Positions 33,001 through 43,127 of a stretch of DNA of 64,000 bases are shown piece by piece; position 1 is the first letter of the stretch; every line of letters begins with the position of its first letter. The position numbers and the translations under genes were made by a program. The notes beneath the pieces are model-generated. The model did not search any database. It saw nothing but the letters and a program-made list of their open reading frames with translations, and was not told where the DNA came from. The stretch comes from Berghia stephanieae (taxonomy: Eukaryota > Mollusca > Gastropoda > Nudibranchia > Aeolidiidae), in assembly GCA_034508935.3 (NCBI GenBank), contig CM067445.1, forward strand, positions 89,393,479-89,457,478. Reading direction: 5' to 3'.

Positions 33001-33377
33001 GGTTAAAAGACTGGAGGCAGTGGAAATGTGGTTTTACAGAAGAATGATGAGGGTGTTATGGGTGGAAAGGAAAAGAAATGAAGAAATTTTAGAAATGGCA
33101 AACAGAAAAAGATCACTGATAACAAAAATCATCAAACGCCAAATGGAATTTTTAGGACACATTATCCGCCACCCTGGTTTGGAAGTACTCGCCTTGACTG
33201 GAAAGATGAATGGAAAAAGAATAAGAGGAAGACAAAGAATAACGTATTTGAAAGGGATAAGAACTTGGACAGATGAAGCTGAGAAAGGTGGCGCTGCTTT
33301 AATAGAATTGGCAAGAGATAGATCAGCTTGGCGGAAGATGACCTCCGACGTCTGCTTCAGATATGGAACTACATGAG
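30064..33377 (+). mobile_element. full-length RTE/BovB-type LINE
   Basis: The element is flanked by the 10-bp direct repeat ACATTTAACA (30054-30063 and 33378-33387). Its length of about 3.3 kb is usual for RTE. It has a 5' leader of about 190 bp, one long open frame, and almost no 3' UTR (it ends at the stop plus one base). The uninterrupted frame, full motif set and matching target duplication indicate a young insertion. Confidence 0.9.
30257..33376 (+). CDS. LINE endonuclease-reverse transcriptase (RTE clade)
   Basis: 1039 codons. The first roughly 95 residues look like translated leader, and translation may really start at an internal ATG such as codon 48. The apurinic endonuclease domain runs from RTATWNVRSL (N102) through LSEVRW (E131) and MGDFNAKVG (D235, N237) to CNSDHIPVL (D328, H329). 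The reverse transcriptase shows ALPKKPGAVDCEQHRTISL, QFGF, FIDYSKAFDKV (D682), RRGVRQGCVLSPDLFN and YADD (779-782). The C-terminal part has FKYLGF, LLYGCESWTI and DRSAWRKMTSDVCFRYGTT, as in BovB-like RTE proteins. These enzymes nick the target and copy the element RNA there. No catalytic residue looks lost, so it may still be active. Confidence 0.92.
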   Translation: MGGALKPAKCSHCLVGYDREVKRLWSKPDKNPSEGNGKPLTYHPKIVMMSVQANLVNDVNGCFSSNSITASSGRDSHAGEQVTLDRHPATVHHQTLRTATWNVRSLYQKGKLANVVMEMKRLNINVLGLSEVRWKGAGELNYDDCKIIYSGGGEHQRGVGIILDNKTARAVKGFWPISDRVMAIKLQAKPFDFDILQIYAPTTSHDDEEVENFYQQIDKAMHQFKSSDIKLIMGDFNAKVGRERIEDIVGPHGLGDKNDRGDRLIQWCRQHDLTITNTWSTNHNRRKWTWKSPGDGVRNQIDYILISKRFRNSVLYAKSMPGADCNSDHIPVLCPIRVKLKICKRAKAKPKYQLDILREEQKIQEKFELSVRNKFEVLGELTDIEEKYEQFKDSVAASLEENVPTTLKLQKKKWITPEILELMNERRKAKNQEEKYKTLNRQIKRKCNEAKEDWINEQCHYIMSCKEKNGKFFHQKIKEVTNKTKSGAKSGCIKDKRGNTIMDKDCILNRWSEYIEELFFDNRGEMPMIKELEGPSIMKDEVRNVMKSMKNGKAAGPDAITIEALTGLGEWGIEFITNLLNQVYDTGKMPTDMKRSIFIALPKKPGAVDCEQHRTISLMSHLTKILLKIILLRIRNKIRPEIGEMQFGFVEDKGTRNGIFTLSMLMERCIEVNKDLYMCFIDYSKAFDKVQHEKLFKILSSLDIDGKDLRILRNLYWEQEAAMRVDNELSSFTPIRRGVRQGCVLSPDLFNLYSEMILRDIEHKKGVCIGGKNVTNLRYADDTVLLAESEHELQELLDVVVRSSENMGLELNISKTECMTVSKNNNPPACVITSRGQTIQQVECFKYLGFNVTSNGKSDCEIKKRIGMAKNAFNQLHTIMKNRNISMKTKIKVLDCYVLSVLLYGCESWTINKTMVKRLEAVEMWFYRRMMRVLWVERKRNEEILEMANRKRSLITKIIKRQMEFLGHIIRHPGLEVLALTGKMNGKRIRGRQRITYLKGIRTWTDEAEKGGAALIELARDRSAWRKMTSDVCFRYGTT

Positions 33378-33387
33378 ACATTTAACA

Positions 33388-33933
33388 GCTAGGACGGGAC
33401 ATGAAAGTAACAGTTTTTGCTGAGAGACAACTCAAGTTCGTACCAGGAGGACCTCCGATTTGAACGTCTATACCTTTGAACGCACGCGTTGTTGATAGAT
33501 AATGACAAGTGATTATTTTCTATGCACTTCCTCGAAAAACAACACAAGCAGGATGTATCTAGGACAGACCTTGTCGCATTCTTGGTAAATCGTATTGATT
33601 TAATTGTCTTTATACTTTATATCTCCCAACACAAAAGAGCGTCTTTCTACTCCAACCCAACACAGTGAAAGCTTATCAATGAAATTCCTCGATGCCTCAC
33701 TATTAGCAATAAGAAGAATTGATCCGGTCTGCATCGATATGAAAAGCTTTCCCCGACCTTCAATATTTGCATTAGCTGTATTTTAAAAATCTCCTTTTGA
33801 TGTTGAAAGATATTATTCTTCATAATCTTAAGATTGATTGTAATCACGATGTATTTTATCTATCTTTCTCCTCCACTTCCCTCTCCTCTCCTCTCCGCAT
33901 CCTCCTCCACCTATCCTCCTCCTCTTCATCATC

Positions 33934-33938
<5 letters not shown>
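33388..33938. other. no gene seen
   Basis: About 33568-33600 (attcttggtaaatcgtatt) resembles 29535-29555 on the other side of the LINE. Pyrimidine-rich sequence leads into the CAT repeat. No gene is supported. Confidence 0.35.

Positions 33939-34023
<85 letters not shown>
33939..34023. repeat. (CAT)n microsatellite
   Basis: About 28 CAT units; the His-rich and Ile-rich open frames are artefacts of it. Confidence 0.95.
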
Positions 34024-34164
34024 CTACTAAGTCATTATATTATATTATTTCTGATTAATCTTTCGAAAGCTTTGTAGGTCAGATATTCAGAACACAATAA
34101 CAGATTTTCTTTTTGGAACATTTAAAAGATAAAATAATCCTCACATTCTCACCAAAAGGTTTTA

Positions 34165-34343
34165 AAATACACTCGGGTCTTTGTTATTGCTTTTTTTGCC
34201 ATCCACGTTTATGAGTAATTCTCACTTAACTGTATTATCCAGACTATAAAAGTTCATGGTTACACATAGTTTTGTGTGTTGGTCCGTTATACTTCCGGAT
34301 GGCAATGTTGTGAGCTTCTTGGCCAAGCGCAAACTATCTATAT
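34165..34343 (-). mobile_element. MITE-3 copy
   Basis: Reverse orientation, gccatccacgtttatgag to caaactatctat; left tip slightly truncated. Confidence 0.75.
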
Positions 34344-34453
34344 TTTGATGAGTATCTAGATTCAATTAGGAATTTAATCTTAATGATTTTTGGTTTGGCT
34401 TCCAATTTTTTTTTTCAGGGGCTATGATAGCGCAGTTGGTGAACGCAATACTC

Positions 34454-34612
34454 TTCAACAGTCATGACGTCACTTCCTTCGTAATGACACATGGTAACTT
34501 AGTAACTAGCTCTAAACTATCGGAACAATGGCGGACACCCTTATGAAATATTTGTCCGACGATCTTAAAAGCGTATCCAGAGGAAAGAAAAACATAAATC
34601 TGATCATATCAA
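34454..34612 (+). mobile_element. MITE-5 left half
   Basis: TTCAACAGTCATGACGTCAC through cggaacaatggcggaca to the internal tgatcat region, where it stops abruptly at a SINE-A segment. Confidence 0.75.
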
Positions 34613-34803
34613 CCGTACTCAGGTGTAAAATGAGTACCTGGCTGTTAACAGTCGTGTTTGTCCGGGAAAAAAACCCTGTAATATCGCCTGTAACAGGCGA
34701 CAAGTCCCGTACTACATGTTACGTGTTGCTGTTGCTCAGGGACCCCTTGCAAATCGCCTTGAGCACGTTTAGTGGATATTGCGCTATATTAAAGTTCAAG
34801 CTC
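34613..34803 (+). mobile_element. SINE-A, 5'-truncated
   Basis: Begins inside the body at ccgtactcaggtgtaaaatg, without the tRNA-like head, and runs to the normal end gatattgcgctatatt. Confidence 0.8.
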
Positions 34804-34952
34804 GAAGTGTGATGAGTTCAAGACCAAAACTCCACAGACTCTACATCAATGCGACACATTGGTTTAAAAAGTTCCTGAGAGAGGATGTGGAGAGTACAAC
34901 ATATATTTCCTACCTGGCTGATAAAACAATATCAGGAAATATTTGGATATTT

Positions 34953-35188
34953 GTCACCCCTCGTCTCAAAAAAGGTATTTAGTCGGGATGATTAAGATGC
35001 TTAAGATGGAATTTGTATTCAGAAATATCAGACTTAAGTTGGGTTTATTTGATTTATAGAGGAGAAGGAATATCATATTTTACTGTGGTTAATACCAACG
35101 TTTCATATTTTTGACCAGTTTAACTATAATTTGGATTTTTAGCATCTGGTCCATCCCGATATAATACCGTTTTGAGACGAGCGGTCAC
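34953..35188. mobile_element. MITE-1 copy
   Basis: GTCACCCCTCG and GCGGTCAC ends flanked by ATTT on both sides. Confidence 0.85.
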
Positions 35189-35234
35189 ATTTGTATCACA
35201 CTCTCTCAAACTGGTATTATGACGGGATGAACCA

Positions 35235-35533
35235 AAAAAAACTTATAGAGTTTATATAGAGCATTATTCACTAAACGTGCTCAAACGCTTTACAATGGCA
35301 ACACTTACATGTAGGACGAGGCATGACGCCTGTTATGTAATATATTCATCGTTTCCGACAAAGAAAACTATGTTTATGACCAGGTACTTATTATGTACCT
35401 GAGTAAGGTGAGAGAGTGTGAGTAAAGAGCCTTTTCCAAAAGGACTCAATTATACGCCTCTCAGAGCGGTTCTCGAATCCTATACCCTCCGATCCGAAGG
35501 CGAGTGTCATACCATAAAACCACCTAGTGGCAC
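35235..35533 (-). mobile_element. SINE-A, diverged, beside a MITE-1 end
   Basis: Reverse copy with several gaps; the head reads gtgtcataccataaaacc. A lone MITE-1 end (35192-35228, tcacactctctcaaactgg) precedes it. Confidence 0.75.
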
Positions 35534-35609
35534 AAAAAATAAGAAGAAACATGAGATTGCAGTTTTGTCACATAAGGAAATTAAATTCATTGCTCTCCAT
35601 AGAACATTT

Positions 35610-35842
35610 GTGACCCAACGTTTCAAAACGGTATTATGTCGGGATGAACCAGATGCTAAAAAGTCAAATTAAAGATGAACTGGTCAAAAATATGAATTAT
35701 TGGTATTTAGCACTCTAAAATATGATATTCATTCTCCTCAATAAAGCATATAAACTCAACGCAAGTCGATATTTCTGGCTATAAATTCAGTTTTCGGCAT
35801 CTTAATCATCCTGACATAATACCGTTTTGAGACGTTGGTCAC
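35610..35842. mobile_element. MITE-1 copy
   Basis: GTGACCCAACG and GTTGGTCAC ends flanked by ATTT. Confidence 0.85.
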
Positions 35843-36214
35843 ATTTATCAATCAATTTTCATGGTTTTGATTATAAATTGAATTGTTCCTATCGAATTGT
35901 CCCAGAATCAGAAATCTAATTAGGACCCAACAAAGAGTGGTCTGCTTTTTTTTTATTCCATCTCTTTTATCTTTCCCTGATAGATGGTCTATTTGACATT
36001 GACAGATCCGTCTTTGCAATCAGTAATAGACAATAGCCCACCACTTGCTGACAACATGGCGAGTGAGTTGTCCTTTAGAACGGATTAATCTTTTAGGAAG
36101 ATGTCAATGCATAAATATTGATGCTATCCATAATAAGCGTTGGCATTTCGGTTGTGGAATATGCCCAAAAAACGCACACAAAGACACACCAACCCCCCCC
36201 CTCCCTTCAACACA
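35843..36214. other. no gene seen
   Basis: Unique sequence; nothing recognised. Confidence 0.35.
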
Positions 36215-36217
36215 CAC

Positions 36218-36252
<35 letters not shown>

Positions 36253-36268
36253 CACACACACACACACA
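36215..36268. repeat. (CA)n microsatellite
   Basis: CA repeats with two AA interruptions, after a C-run at 36195-36203. Confidence 0.9.
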
Positions 36269-36337
36269 TATGTATCCATGAGGTTTATTTTTTTTTCACC
36301 CTGTTGGTATCTGGGTTCGTGTTTTTCTTTTTAAAAT

Positions 36338-36559
36338 GTGACCCTTCGTCTCAAAAACGGTATTATGTCGGGATGGACCAGATGCTAAAAAGTCAAATTA
36401 TAGTTAAACTGGTCAAAAATATGAAACGTTGGTGTTAACCACAGTAAAATATGATATTCCTTATCTATAAAGCATATAAACTCAACTTAAGCATGATATT
36501 TCTGGCTACATATTCTATCTTAAACATCTTAATCATCGCGACTTATTACCGTTTTGAGA
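36338..36559. mobile_element. MITE-1 copy
   Basis: GTGACCCTTCG left end; the right end GAGGGGTCA has lost its last base. AAAT on both sides. Confidence 0.8.
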
Positions 36560-36660
36560 CGAGGGGTCAAAATAATTTCATCTCATTGGTTGATTATTTC
36601 TTCATTCTGTTCTTTTTATAACGCTCAACAAGCATAAATCAAAGTATACAATGTACTCAC

Positions 36661-36728
36661 CAGCCACTGATTCGATCTGTGTCCAGCTTTTTCATAGGAT
36701 CTGCCCTCATGCATAATCCATTACAGTC
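36661..36728 (-). CDS. candidate host exon (68 bp), unknown protein
   Basis: Read on the minus strand, ctattcttgcttcttcAG is a good acceptor with a pyrimidine tract. The exon is open in one frame only (DCNGLCMRADPMK, then KLDTDRISG) and ends GGCTG|GTGAGTA, a near-consensus donor. Two stops close the other frames. The two cysteines hint at an extracellular module, but the protein is not recognised. It is the best-looking splice-bounded exon in the window. Confidence 0.45.
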
Positions 36729-36920
36729 CTGAAGAAGCAAGAATAGAATTATGACTTCTTTTTTACCAGAAAATAAAGGTTGGAGAAGAATATTTGATTG
36801 TATATAAAATATTATCAAAATGATCTGGAGCCAAAAAGATTTTTTAGAGAAACTAAGAATATGAGACTGTGGGATAATACCAAGGGGAGATAAATTTGGT
36901 GATTCTCTTTCTTTAACCCT

Positions 36921-36968
36921 CTCTTCTTCTTCTTCTTCTTCTTCTTCTTCTTCTTCTTCTTCTTCTTC
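36921..36968. repeat. (TTC)n microsatellite
   Basis: About 15 TTC units. Confidence 0.9.
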
Positions 36969-37169
36969 GTCTTGTGGAAACCTCCAATATTGTCGAGGAT
37001 CACTCCACAGTTTGTAGGGTTTTACATTGTAAACTTGTTGAAACTCTGCACATAATACTAATTAAAAAATACATAGATTAACAAGTCACGTTGTGAACTC
37101 TAGCAATCGCGTGAAGGCATGTTGGCAACCGTTTTCAGCCACTTCAGCTGGGAGGCTATTCCATAGACG

Positions 37170-37410
37170 GGCCTTACCAAATACATGAAAATCGTCACAT
37201 TTTTTACGACACAATAACACACAATTTTTCTTGCTCAGATTGATTTTGTACATGACAAACTTGAAGGAAAATCTTTGTTTAATTTATAAGAATTTAATGT
37301 TGTCTTGTAGATAGAGCTCGTTTTGCAAACAAGATTATGGTTAGCATGCTTTTAGGGTTGGCATGACATTTTAGGAACTACTGAAAATGGTCATAAAGGA
37401 GAGAGATAAC
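37170..37410. mobile_element. MITE-2, old copy
   Basis: gccttaccaaatacatgaaa at the left and tcataaaggagagag at the right, with tacatgacaaacttgaag inside; strongly diverged. Confidence 0.55.
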
Positions 37411-37751
37411 CAGTGTCTATTATACATAATATTCATAAGTCTATTAATATTCAAACCTAGATAAAAATATTGCTCATTGTCAATATATACACAGTTCTTG
37501 AAAACGTTATAGTAGATGGAACACCAGGATCATATTTACATTTTCTTCAGACTTTGATCATCCTTTGATCATTGCGAATTTGTTATAGTTATTTTACCCG
37601 TATAGATTTTGTATAGATATTAAGAAATCTTTAAGTATCGAGAATTTATCAAGCTCTGGGCTCTTTCTAAATTTTCTTCAGCCAATTTATACATTAAAGC
37701 CTAGATTTATGATGACAAAATCCTTCTACCACTATTTTGAGACTCCTTTGA
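37411..37751. other. no gene seen
   Basis: AT-rich unique sequence. Confidence 0.35.
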
Positions 37752-37960
37752 GGGGCAGCGTGGCTCAACGGTACTGTCTTTGCTTCGTACCCGAAAGATA
37801 CCGAGTTCGATCACCCGCCGCTGTGTTGTGTGGCCTTTAGCAAGTCACCTCGCCCTAGCTCACTTTACGGCACTGTTCTACGGCTGACGCCTGGGTTATT
37901 CCAGTCTTTCCTCGGAATAAACCATAAAGGCACATTTTCCAATTTGGATAAATAAAGGGA
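37752..37960 (+). mobile_element. SINE-B copy
   Basis: A second tRNA-derived family. Head: gcagcgtggctcaacggta (A box) and ccgagttcgatca (B box). Then caagtcacctcgccctagct and a 3' end in ggataaataaaggga. Related copies lie at 44.8 and 62.4 kb. Confidence 0.75.
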
Positions 37961-38235
37961 ATTTTTAAAATTTATAAAATGCCTAAAACACTGAGCAAAG
38001 ACCACATGGTCCGGTTGGAAAATGCAACTGTCGTCAATAGACAGGATGATAACGAAATTGTGTCTTGTCCTTATTACATGAAACTCCCAAAAAAAAATGG
38101 TTTGGAAATTCATGAATGCAGATTACAAGTGCATCCTTTGGTTACAAAATATCCTACTGTAATACATAATCTTATATTTAGATTATGCACAGAGTAGGAT
38201 ATGACAGAAAGTAGGATCTGCAATAAACAATTACC

Positions 38236-38313
38236 GAACAACAACAACAACAACAACAACAAACAAAACAAAAACAAATCAAAACAACAACAATGAAAGC
38301 AATAAAAGAACCC

Positions 38314-38368
<55 letters not shown>

Positions 38369-38369
38369 C
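38236..38369. repeat. (CAA)n microsatellites
   Basis: Two CAA blocks (38238-38265 and 38313-38368) separated by a mixed A-rich stretch. Confidence 0.9.
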
Positions 38370-38875
38370 AACTGCCAAATGGCTATATGGTTACAAGTTT
38401 GGCGTTTAAAAAAATACCACATTCTAAAAATCTTTTTCTTCATTTTTGATGATTTTTGGCACCGAAAAATACGTTTTTGGCATTTTGGCAATTTTTTTGG
38501 CATTTTATTTTAAATGTCTTAAATTTACCAATACAATAAAGACATATATAATAATGTCAGATTAGTGACAAATTTTCCTCCCTCAACTTGCAAAGCAATG
38601 TACATTTTAATGGCTGCATGATAAGAAAATAAAGATTTAATTCTACTTTTATATACGTTTGAAGAATAGAGAAACTGATGCCTTAGAAGACTTGGCATTT
38701 TTTCCAGACTACTCGGCATCATTCTTCGATGTTTTTTTTTTGGTGTTTTATGCATTAAACATTCTGGCAATCCTTAGAACTCGAACCGGATATCAACGCC
38801 CGAACATGGTGATGAAGTGATTCTTTGACATCGGATTCATTTGACGGCATCGATCACGGGCAGTGGGCAAATTGA
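38370..38875. other. no gene seen
   Basis: A/T-rich with tttttggcattttggc-like short repeats near 38450-38505. Confidence 0.35.
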
Positions 38876-39045
38876 ATTATTCCAATACGACTGCCAGTGC
38901 TTGTCACAAGAAATGATACAGGGTACACAAGGGAATTCTCCCCAAGTCCACACGTCTCGCCAGGAATCATTCATGATGATAGATTTTTGTCATCATTATT
39001 TCATATCTTTGGTGGAGACGGAGAGTGGGGTTGGTCAATGAAAAG
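38876..39045 (+). CDS. candidate host exon, unknown protein
   Basis: One frame is open from 38876 to a strong donor AAAAG|GTGAGT at 39045. The last residues read PGIIHDDRFLSSLFHIFGG then DGEWGWSMK, which has real-protein character (Gly/Trp-rich, no low complexity). Several AGs (38897, 38931, 38962) could be the acceptor, so the left edge is undecided. The host gene is not recognised, and a chance frame is possible. Confidence 0.3.
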
Positions 39046-39090
39046 GTGAGTGATTAAACATGGGCGGGAGGGGGGGGGGGTAAGAAAAAT

Positions 39091-39325
39091 GTTACCCCTC
39101 GTCTCAAAACAGTATTAAGTCGGGATGATTAAGGTGCATAAGATGGAATTTGTATCCAGAAATATCAAGCTTAAGTTGAGTTTATATGCTTTATAGAGGA
39201 GAAGGAATATCATAGTTTACTGTGTTAAATACCAACGTTTCATATTTTTGACCAGTTTAACTATAATTTGACTTTTTAGCATCTGGTCCTTCCCGACATA
39301 ATACCGTTTTGAGACGAAGGGTCAC
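39091..39325. mobile_element. MITE-1 copy
   Basis: GTTACCCCTCG and AAGGGTCAC ends; AAAT target duplication. A G-run precedes it. Confidence 0.85.
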
Positions 39326-39443
39326 AAATGTGTGATTAAAAAAACAAGGTATTCGTTTTGATGAAATTTATTATGATATCTTGGTTTTATCATTCATAAT
39401 GTTAGATCTTCTTCACCATTTAGCTTTCATATTGGTGGTTGTG

Positions 39444-39445
39444 GT

Positions 39446-39475
<30 letters not shown>
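39444..39475. repeat. poly-G run
   Basis: More than 30 consecutive G on the plus strand. Confidence 0.9.
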
Positions 39476-39476
<1 letters not shown>

Positions 39477-39774
39477 GAGGCAGAATATGAAAGGCCAAAT
39501 AATAGACGGGACAGCAAACGGGACTTGGGAAGCGCGGATAGAATTTTAGTCTTTGCATTAAAATATGCTATGTTTATCTTTTCTCTTTCTCAATAGAACA
39601 CTGTAACCCGATCTGAGATACATATTTTTCATTATAAATTCATATTTCTCTTTCTGACATGACGTATTCATAAAATGTTGATTAAGTACACGACTCCTCT
39701 ACATATTGTCATCGTTTCGATATGATACAGGTCAAAATCGACAAATTTGGGATGCGATTTTTTTTTTCGCGTTA

Positions 39775-39886
39775 TGCGTATGCGAGTAATATTATTGTCG
39801 CAACAGACAATATTATTTTGCGTTGGTTTGAGAGTATTTCCATTACAACAATGAGCCCATTCCAATTTGTATTATCAGACCTGTAA
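39775..39886. repeat. REP-8 diverged copy
   Basis: acaacaatgagcccattcca and ttatcagacctg match the REP-8 pattern. Confidence 0.4.
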
Positions 39887-40103
39887 AAAGGTATACGTTG
39901 GCATAGATAAATGCTGAGTAAAATTAACAACAAGACGACAATGAATATGGCCTCTGGCTCGTACTTTTTGAAGATAATTTAATCAATTTTAAAATTTTGG
40001 GGAAAAAAATGAAAAGATTATCTTTAATTAAACCAGTTTCCTCAGAATTTATGTCAAGCAAAACATTGTGTTTGATGACGGGAGACCAGCAAGGTCAATA
40101 CTC

Positions 40104-40389
40104 ATCAACAGTCGTAACGTCACTTCCTTCCTAATGACGCATGGTAACTTAGTAACACTGGCTCTAAACTATCGGAACAATGGCGGACGCCCGTATGAAA
40201 TATTTCCCCGGCGAGCATAAAAGCGTATCCAGAGGAGAAAAAACCCATAAATTTGATCATGTTTTCACTTCTACACATTCTGATCACATGAAAAGTTCAA
40301 GCCAGCATGAAGAATAAAACGTAATGATTTTCTTTGTTAGAACCAAGATGGTTGCCGTTGCCGGGCAGCGTGACATCAGACTACTGAAT
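40104..40389 (+). mobile_element. MITE-5 copy
   Basis: TCAACAGTCGTAACGTCAC and GTGACATCAGACTACTGAA ends, with cggaacaatggcggacgc inside. Confidence 0.85.
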
Positions 40390-41238
40390 CCTATTATCAT
40401 GTATTATATCTTTCAAGCACCCATCTTCATAGAGAGTCATAGCCAAGAGCCCATGGAGCCGGAGTTTACTCCGATTTCTATAGCGTGAAACGTGCAATAG
40501 CAATTAATTGCATGCTAACGTTTTGATTGGACGAAAGTCTATCGCAAAGTACTTTCCGCCAGATCCAAGAGAACCAGCTTCTGTGTGGACAGGCTGGGAG
40601 GGGGGGGGGGGAAGGGGTCATCCATTACTATGTATTCGAGGCTTTGTATATTTATCCGGATTCTGTCTACAGTCGGATTTTATCATACTGATTTATTCGA
40701 ATTAAATGTCAGTTGGTATCAGACTGGGGTTGTTGGGAAAACTACTTTTTCCATCGATGGAGTTTGACTTCATTGTCCTGTGTGAGTAGTTACGTGGGAC
40801 CTATTGATTTAAAAAATCCCCAACAAAGTAGCTGGTACGATATAAAAATGTTAAAAAGCGAGAATATCGGCTTATCTTGGTGTCTCTAGCGTGAAATAGA
40901 CTCCGAAAAGAAATATAGTATCAATATAAACATCTGGACAAAACCATAGGTCTAAAAATAACATTGGTATATCGTATCGTGAACAATTTCAATGATCTAA
41001 ATGAGACAAAGTTATCCAATCGGTGGAACGGTGGCGGCAGGATCAGAACCAAATCCGTCTACCGGAAATCGAACCGAGATCGTTGGGGGGAGAAGGGTGT
41101 TCCTGACGCTTTACGAATTGACTGGATTTAACTGAAGCCACACGATGTGTTTAGCAACATAGATTTCCATTAAGACAAGATGGTATTTCGATTTCAAATT
41201 TAAGTTGTGTAAGATCATTGTGCGTCTGTATGATTACG
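40390..41238. other. no gene seen
   Basis: Unique, with a G-run near 40598-40611. A donor-like gtgagt at 40780 has no supportable open exon before it. Confidence 0.35.
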
Positions 41239-41534
41239 TAACTACTCTCTCCTTACCAGCCATTTTTAGAATTTCTCCCCAAAATGTCACACCCACCCAG
41301 CACAAAAATAGATTTTTCATACTCAAACAAAAAAGTAACAAGTGCATTTTAGACAGAATGTTTGTTCAGCAAAAAGGAATCTAGAAACTAGAAACACATT
41401 GTTTAGTATTGATCGCTGTAATCAAAGCATTTCTTTACAAAATGTGATGGACAAGAGAAATCAGAATGAGACAAATGTCGGTTTCATTGCCACGAATGTG
41501 ACGGTTTCCCTATGGTTGGTAAGGAGAGGGTTAA
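41239..41534. mobile_element. MITE-2 copy
   Basis: ctctctccttaccagcca at the left, ggttggtaaggagaggg-TTAA at the right. The left TTAA has decayed. Confidence 0.75.
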
Positions 41535-41559
41535 CCTGAAGTGAGGGTAAAGCCATCAT

Positions 41560-42050
41560 TTTCTTAATTCCGATTAAAGATCTAAACAAGTGTGTATGAA
41601 AGGTGCCAGACAAAGCAAGAAAGAAAAATAGAATTTTAAAAAACACATCAAAAATCCGTCTACTTCGACTGAACACCAGACTTTACCGGTCAGACGTGCT
41701 ACCATTACACCGCAGAGGCCCCCGTTAGTTGGGACAATTTTAATACTTATATTCTTCACAAGGGCACGCGTTTTACGCTGTGAACCCTCGCTTGCATCAA
41801 ACAACACATGCATTGAACACGAGAGTTCGAGGACGAAGACTTTTTTTTGAGTTGCTCCATTTTATTTTTTGAAAATATCAAATCAATAAATTAAGGAGCA
41901 GGCACCAGTGTGAGATAAAGATCTGAACAAGTGTGTATGAAAGATGCCAGATAAATCAAGAAAGAAAAATAGAAGAACCAAAAAAAAAAACATTCCAAAA
42001 TATCAGTCTACCTCGACAGGTGATCGAACCTCAGACCTTCTGATTACAAA
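41560..42050. repeat. short duplicated unit around 41573 and 41918
   Basis: The phrase agatctgaacaagtgtgtat with gaaaga.gccagat and aagaaagaaaaatagaa occurs twice, about 345 bp apart, each followed by a tRNA-like cgacggaccagac or cctcagaccttctgat stretch. These may be degraded tRNA-SINE pieces. Confidence 0.4.
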
Positions 42051-42054
42051 CCTG

Positions 42055-42188
42055 GGCTTCTCAAAATCCCAGGTTTGAGAGTTTTTGTCAAGATGAGGGT
42101 CATTTTAATCGATTGATATTTGAATGACAATTTTTGTAGCCAAATTTTTGAATACATGTTTTTCCATATTACGGCAGTTCACTGGTTA
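42055..42188. mobile_element. MITE-6 partial copy
   Basis: cccaggtttgagag, caagatgagggtcattttaa and a final tattacggcagtt. Confidence 0.65.
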
Positions 42189-42430
42189 AATACCATCTAA
42201 TATTTGCATAACGCTATAAAGACATCTGGCAGGTCAGAGCATCTCGTCGTTATAACCTTGTTATATACGTTTCTTACCGCAAGCCCTTTTCAACGTTCCA
42301 ATCCAAATCACAGCCTTTTTCCTTGTCCACCCTTACACTGACAAACCACAGTTTGTTTATTTCCTATTACTTTTACTTCAAATATTGACGGATCATGATC
42401 TAGCTATATAATAATTAAATAAAGATAATT

Positions 42431-42724
42431 GAGCTTTATATAGCGCAATATCCACTAAATGTGCTCAAAGCGCTTTACAAGGGGTCCCTGGTCAACAGCA
42501 ACATTGAACATGTAGGACGGGACATGTCGCCTGTTAGGCGATATTACAATTTTTCGGACAAAGACAACGCTGTTAACGGCCAGGTACTCATTTTACAACT
42601 GAGTACGGTGAGAGAATGTGAGTAAAGAGCCTTTTCCAAGGACTCAACTATGCGCCGAGCTCGAAGGTTGAACCCAGGACCTTCCGATCCGAAATCGAGT
42701 CTCATATTACTAGACCACATAGCC
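42431..42724 (-). mobile_element. SINE-A, full length
   Basis: Well-conserved reverse copy from gagctttatatagcgcaata to tagaccacatagcc. Confidence 0.85.
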
Positions 42725-42828
42725 AAAGATAATCAAGTAATTGCTTTTGTCCATTTCACGTTATAAAAACCGGAATAAACTCCTACATCACGGGCCTTAT
42801 GGCTCTGAAGAACCACTTGTTCCTGTTT

Positions 42829-43127
42829 GTGCGGCTATGTGGTCTAGTGGTATGGCACTCGCTTTCGGATCGGAAAGTCCTGGGTTCGAACCTCGCTCGG
42901 CGCATAGTTGAGTCCTTGGAAAAGGCTCTTTCCTCACATTCTCTCACCGTACTCAGGTGTAAAATGAGTACCTGGCCGTTGACAGCGTTGTCTCTGTCAG
43001 AAAAGTTTGGTAATATCGCCTAACAGGCGTAATGTTTCGTTCTACATGGTACGTGTTGCTGTTGACCAGGGACCCCTTGTAAAGCGCTTTGAGCACATTT
43101 AGTGGATATTGCTCTATATAAAAGCTC
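42829..43127 (+). mobile_element. SINE-A, full length
   Basis: Well-conserved forward copy starting gtgcggctatgtggtctag, in inverted orientation to the copy 100 bp upstream, so the two could fold on each other. Confidence 0.88.

Noticed and set aside
37979-38197. 72-codon frame just after SINE-B
   Set aside because: Begins at the end of the SINE, has no recognisable motif, and could be chance; kept only as a note.
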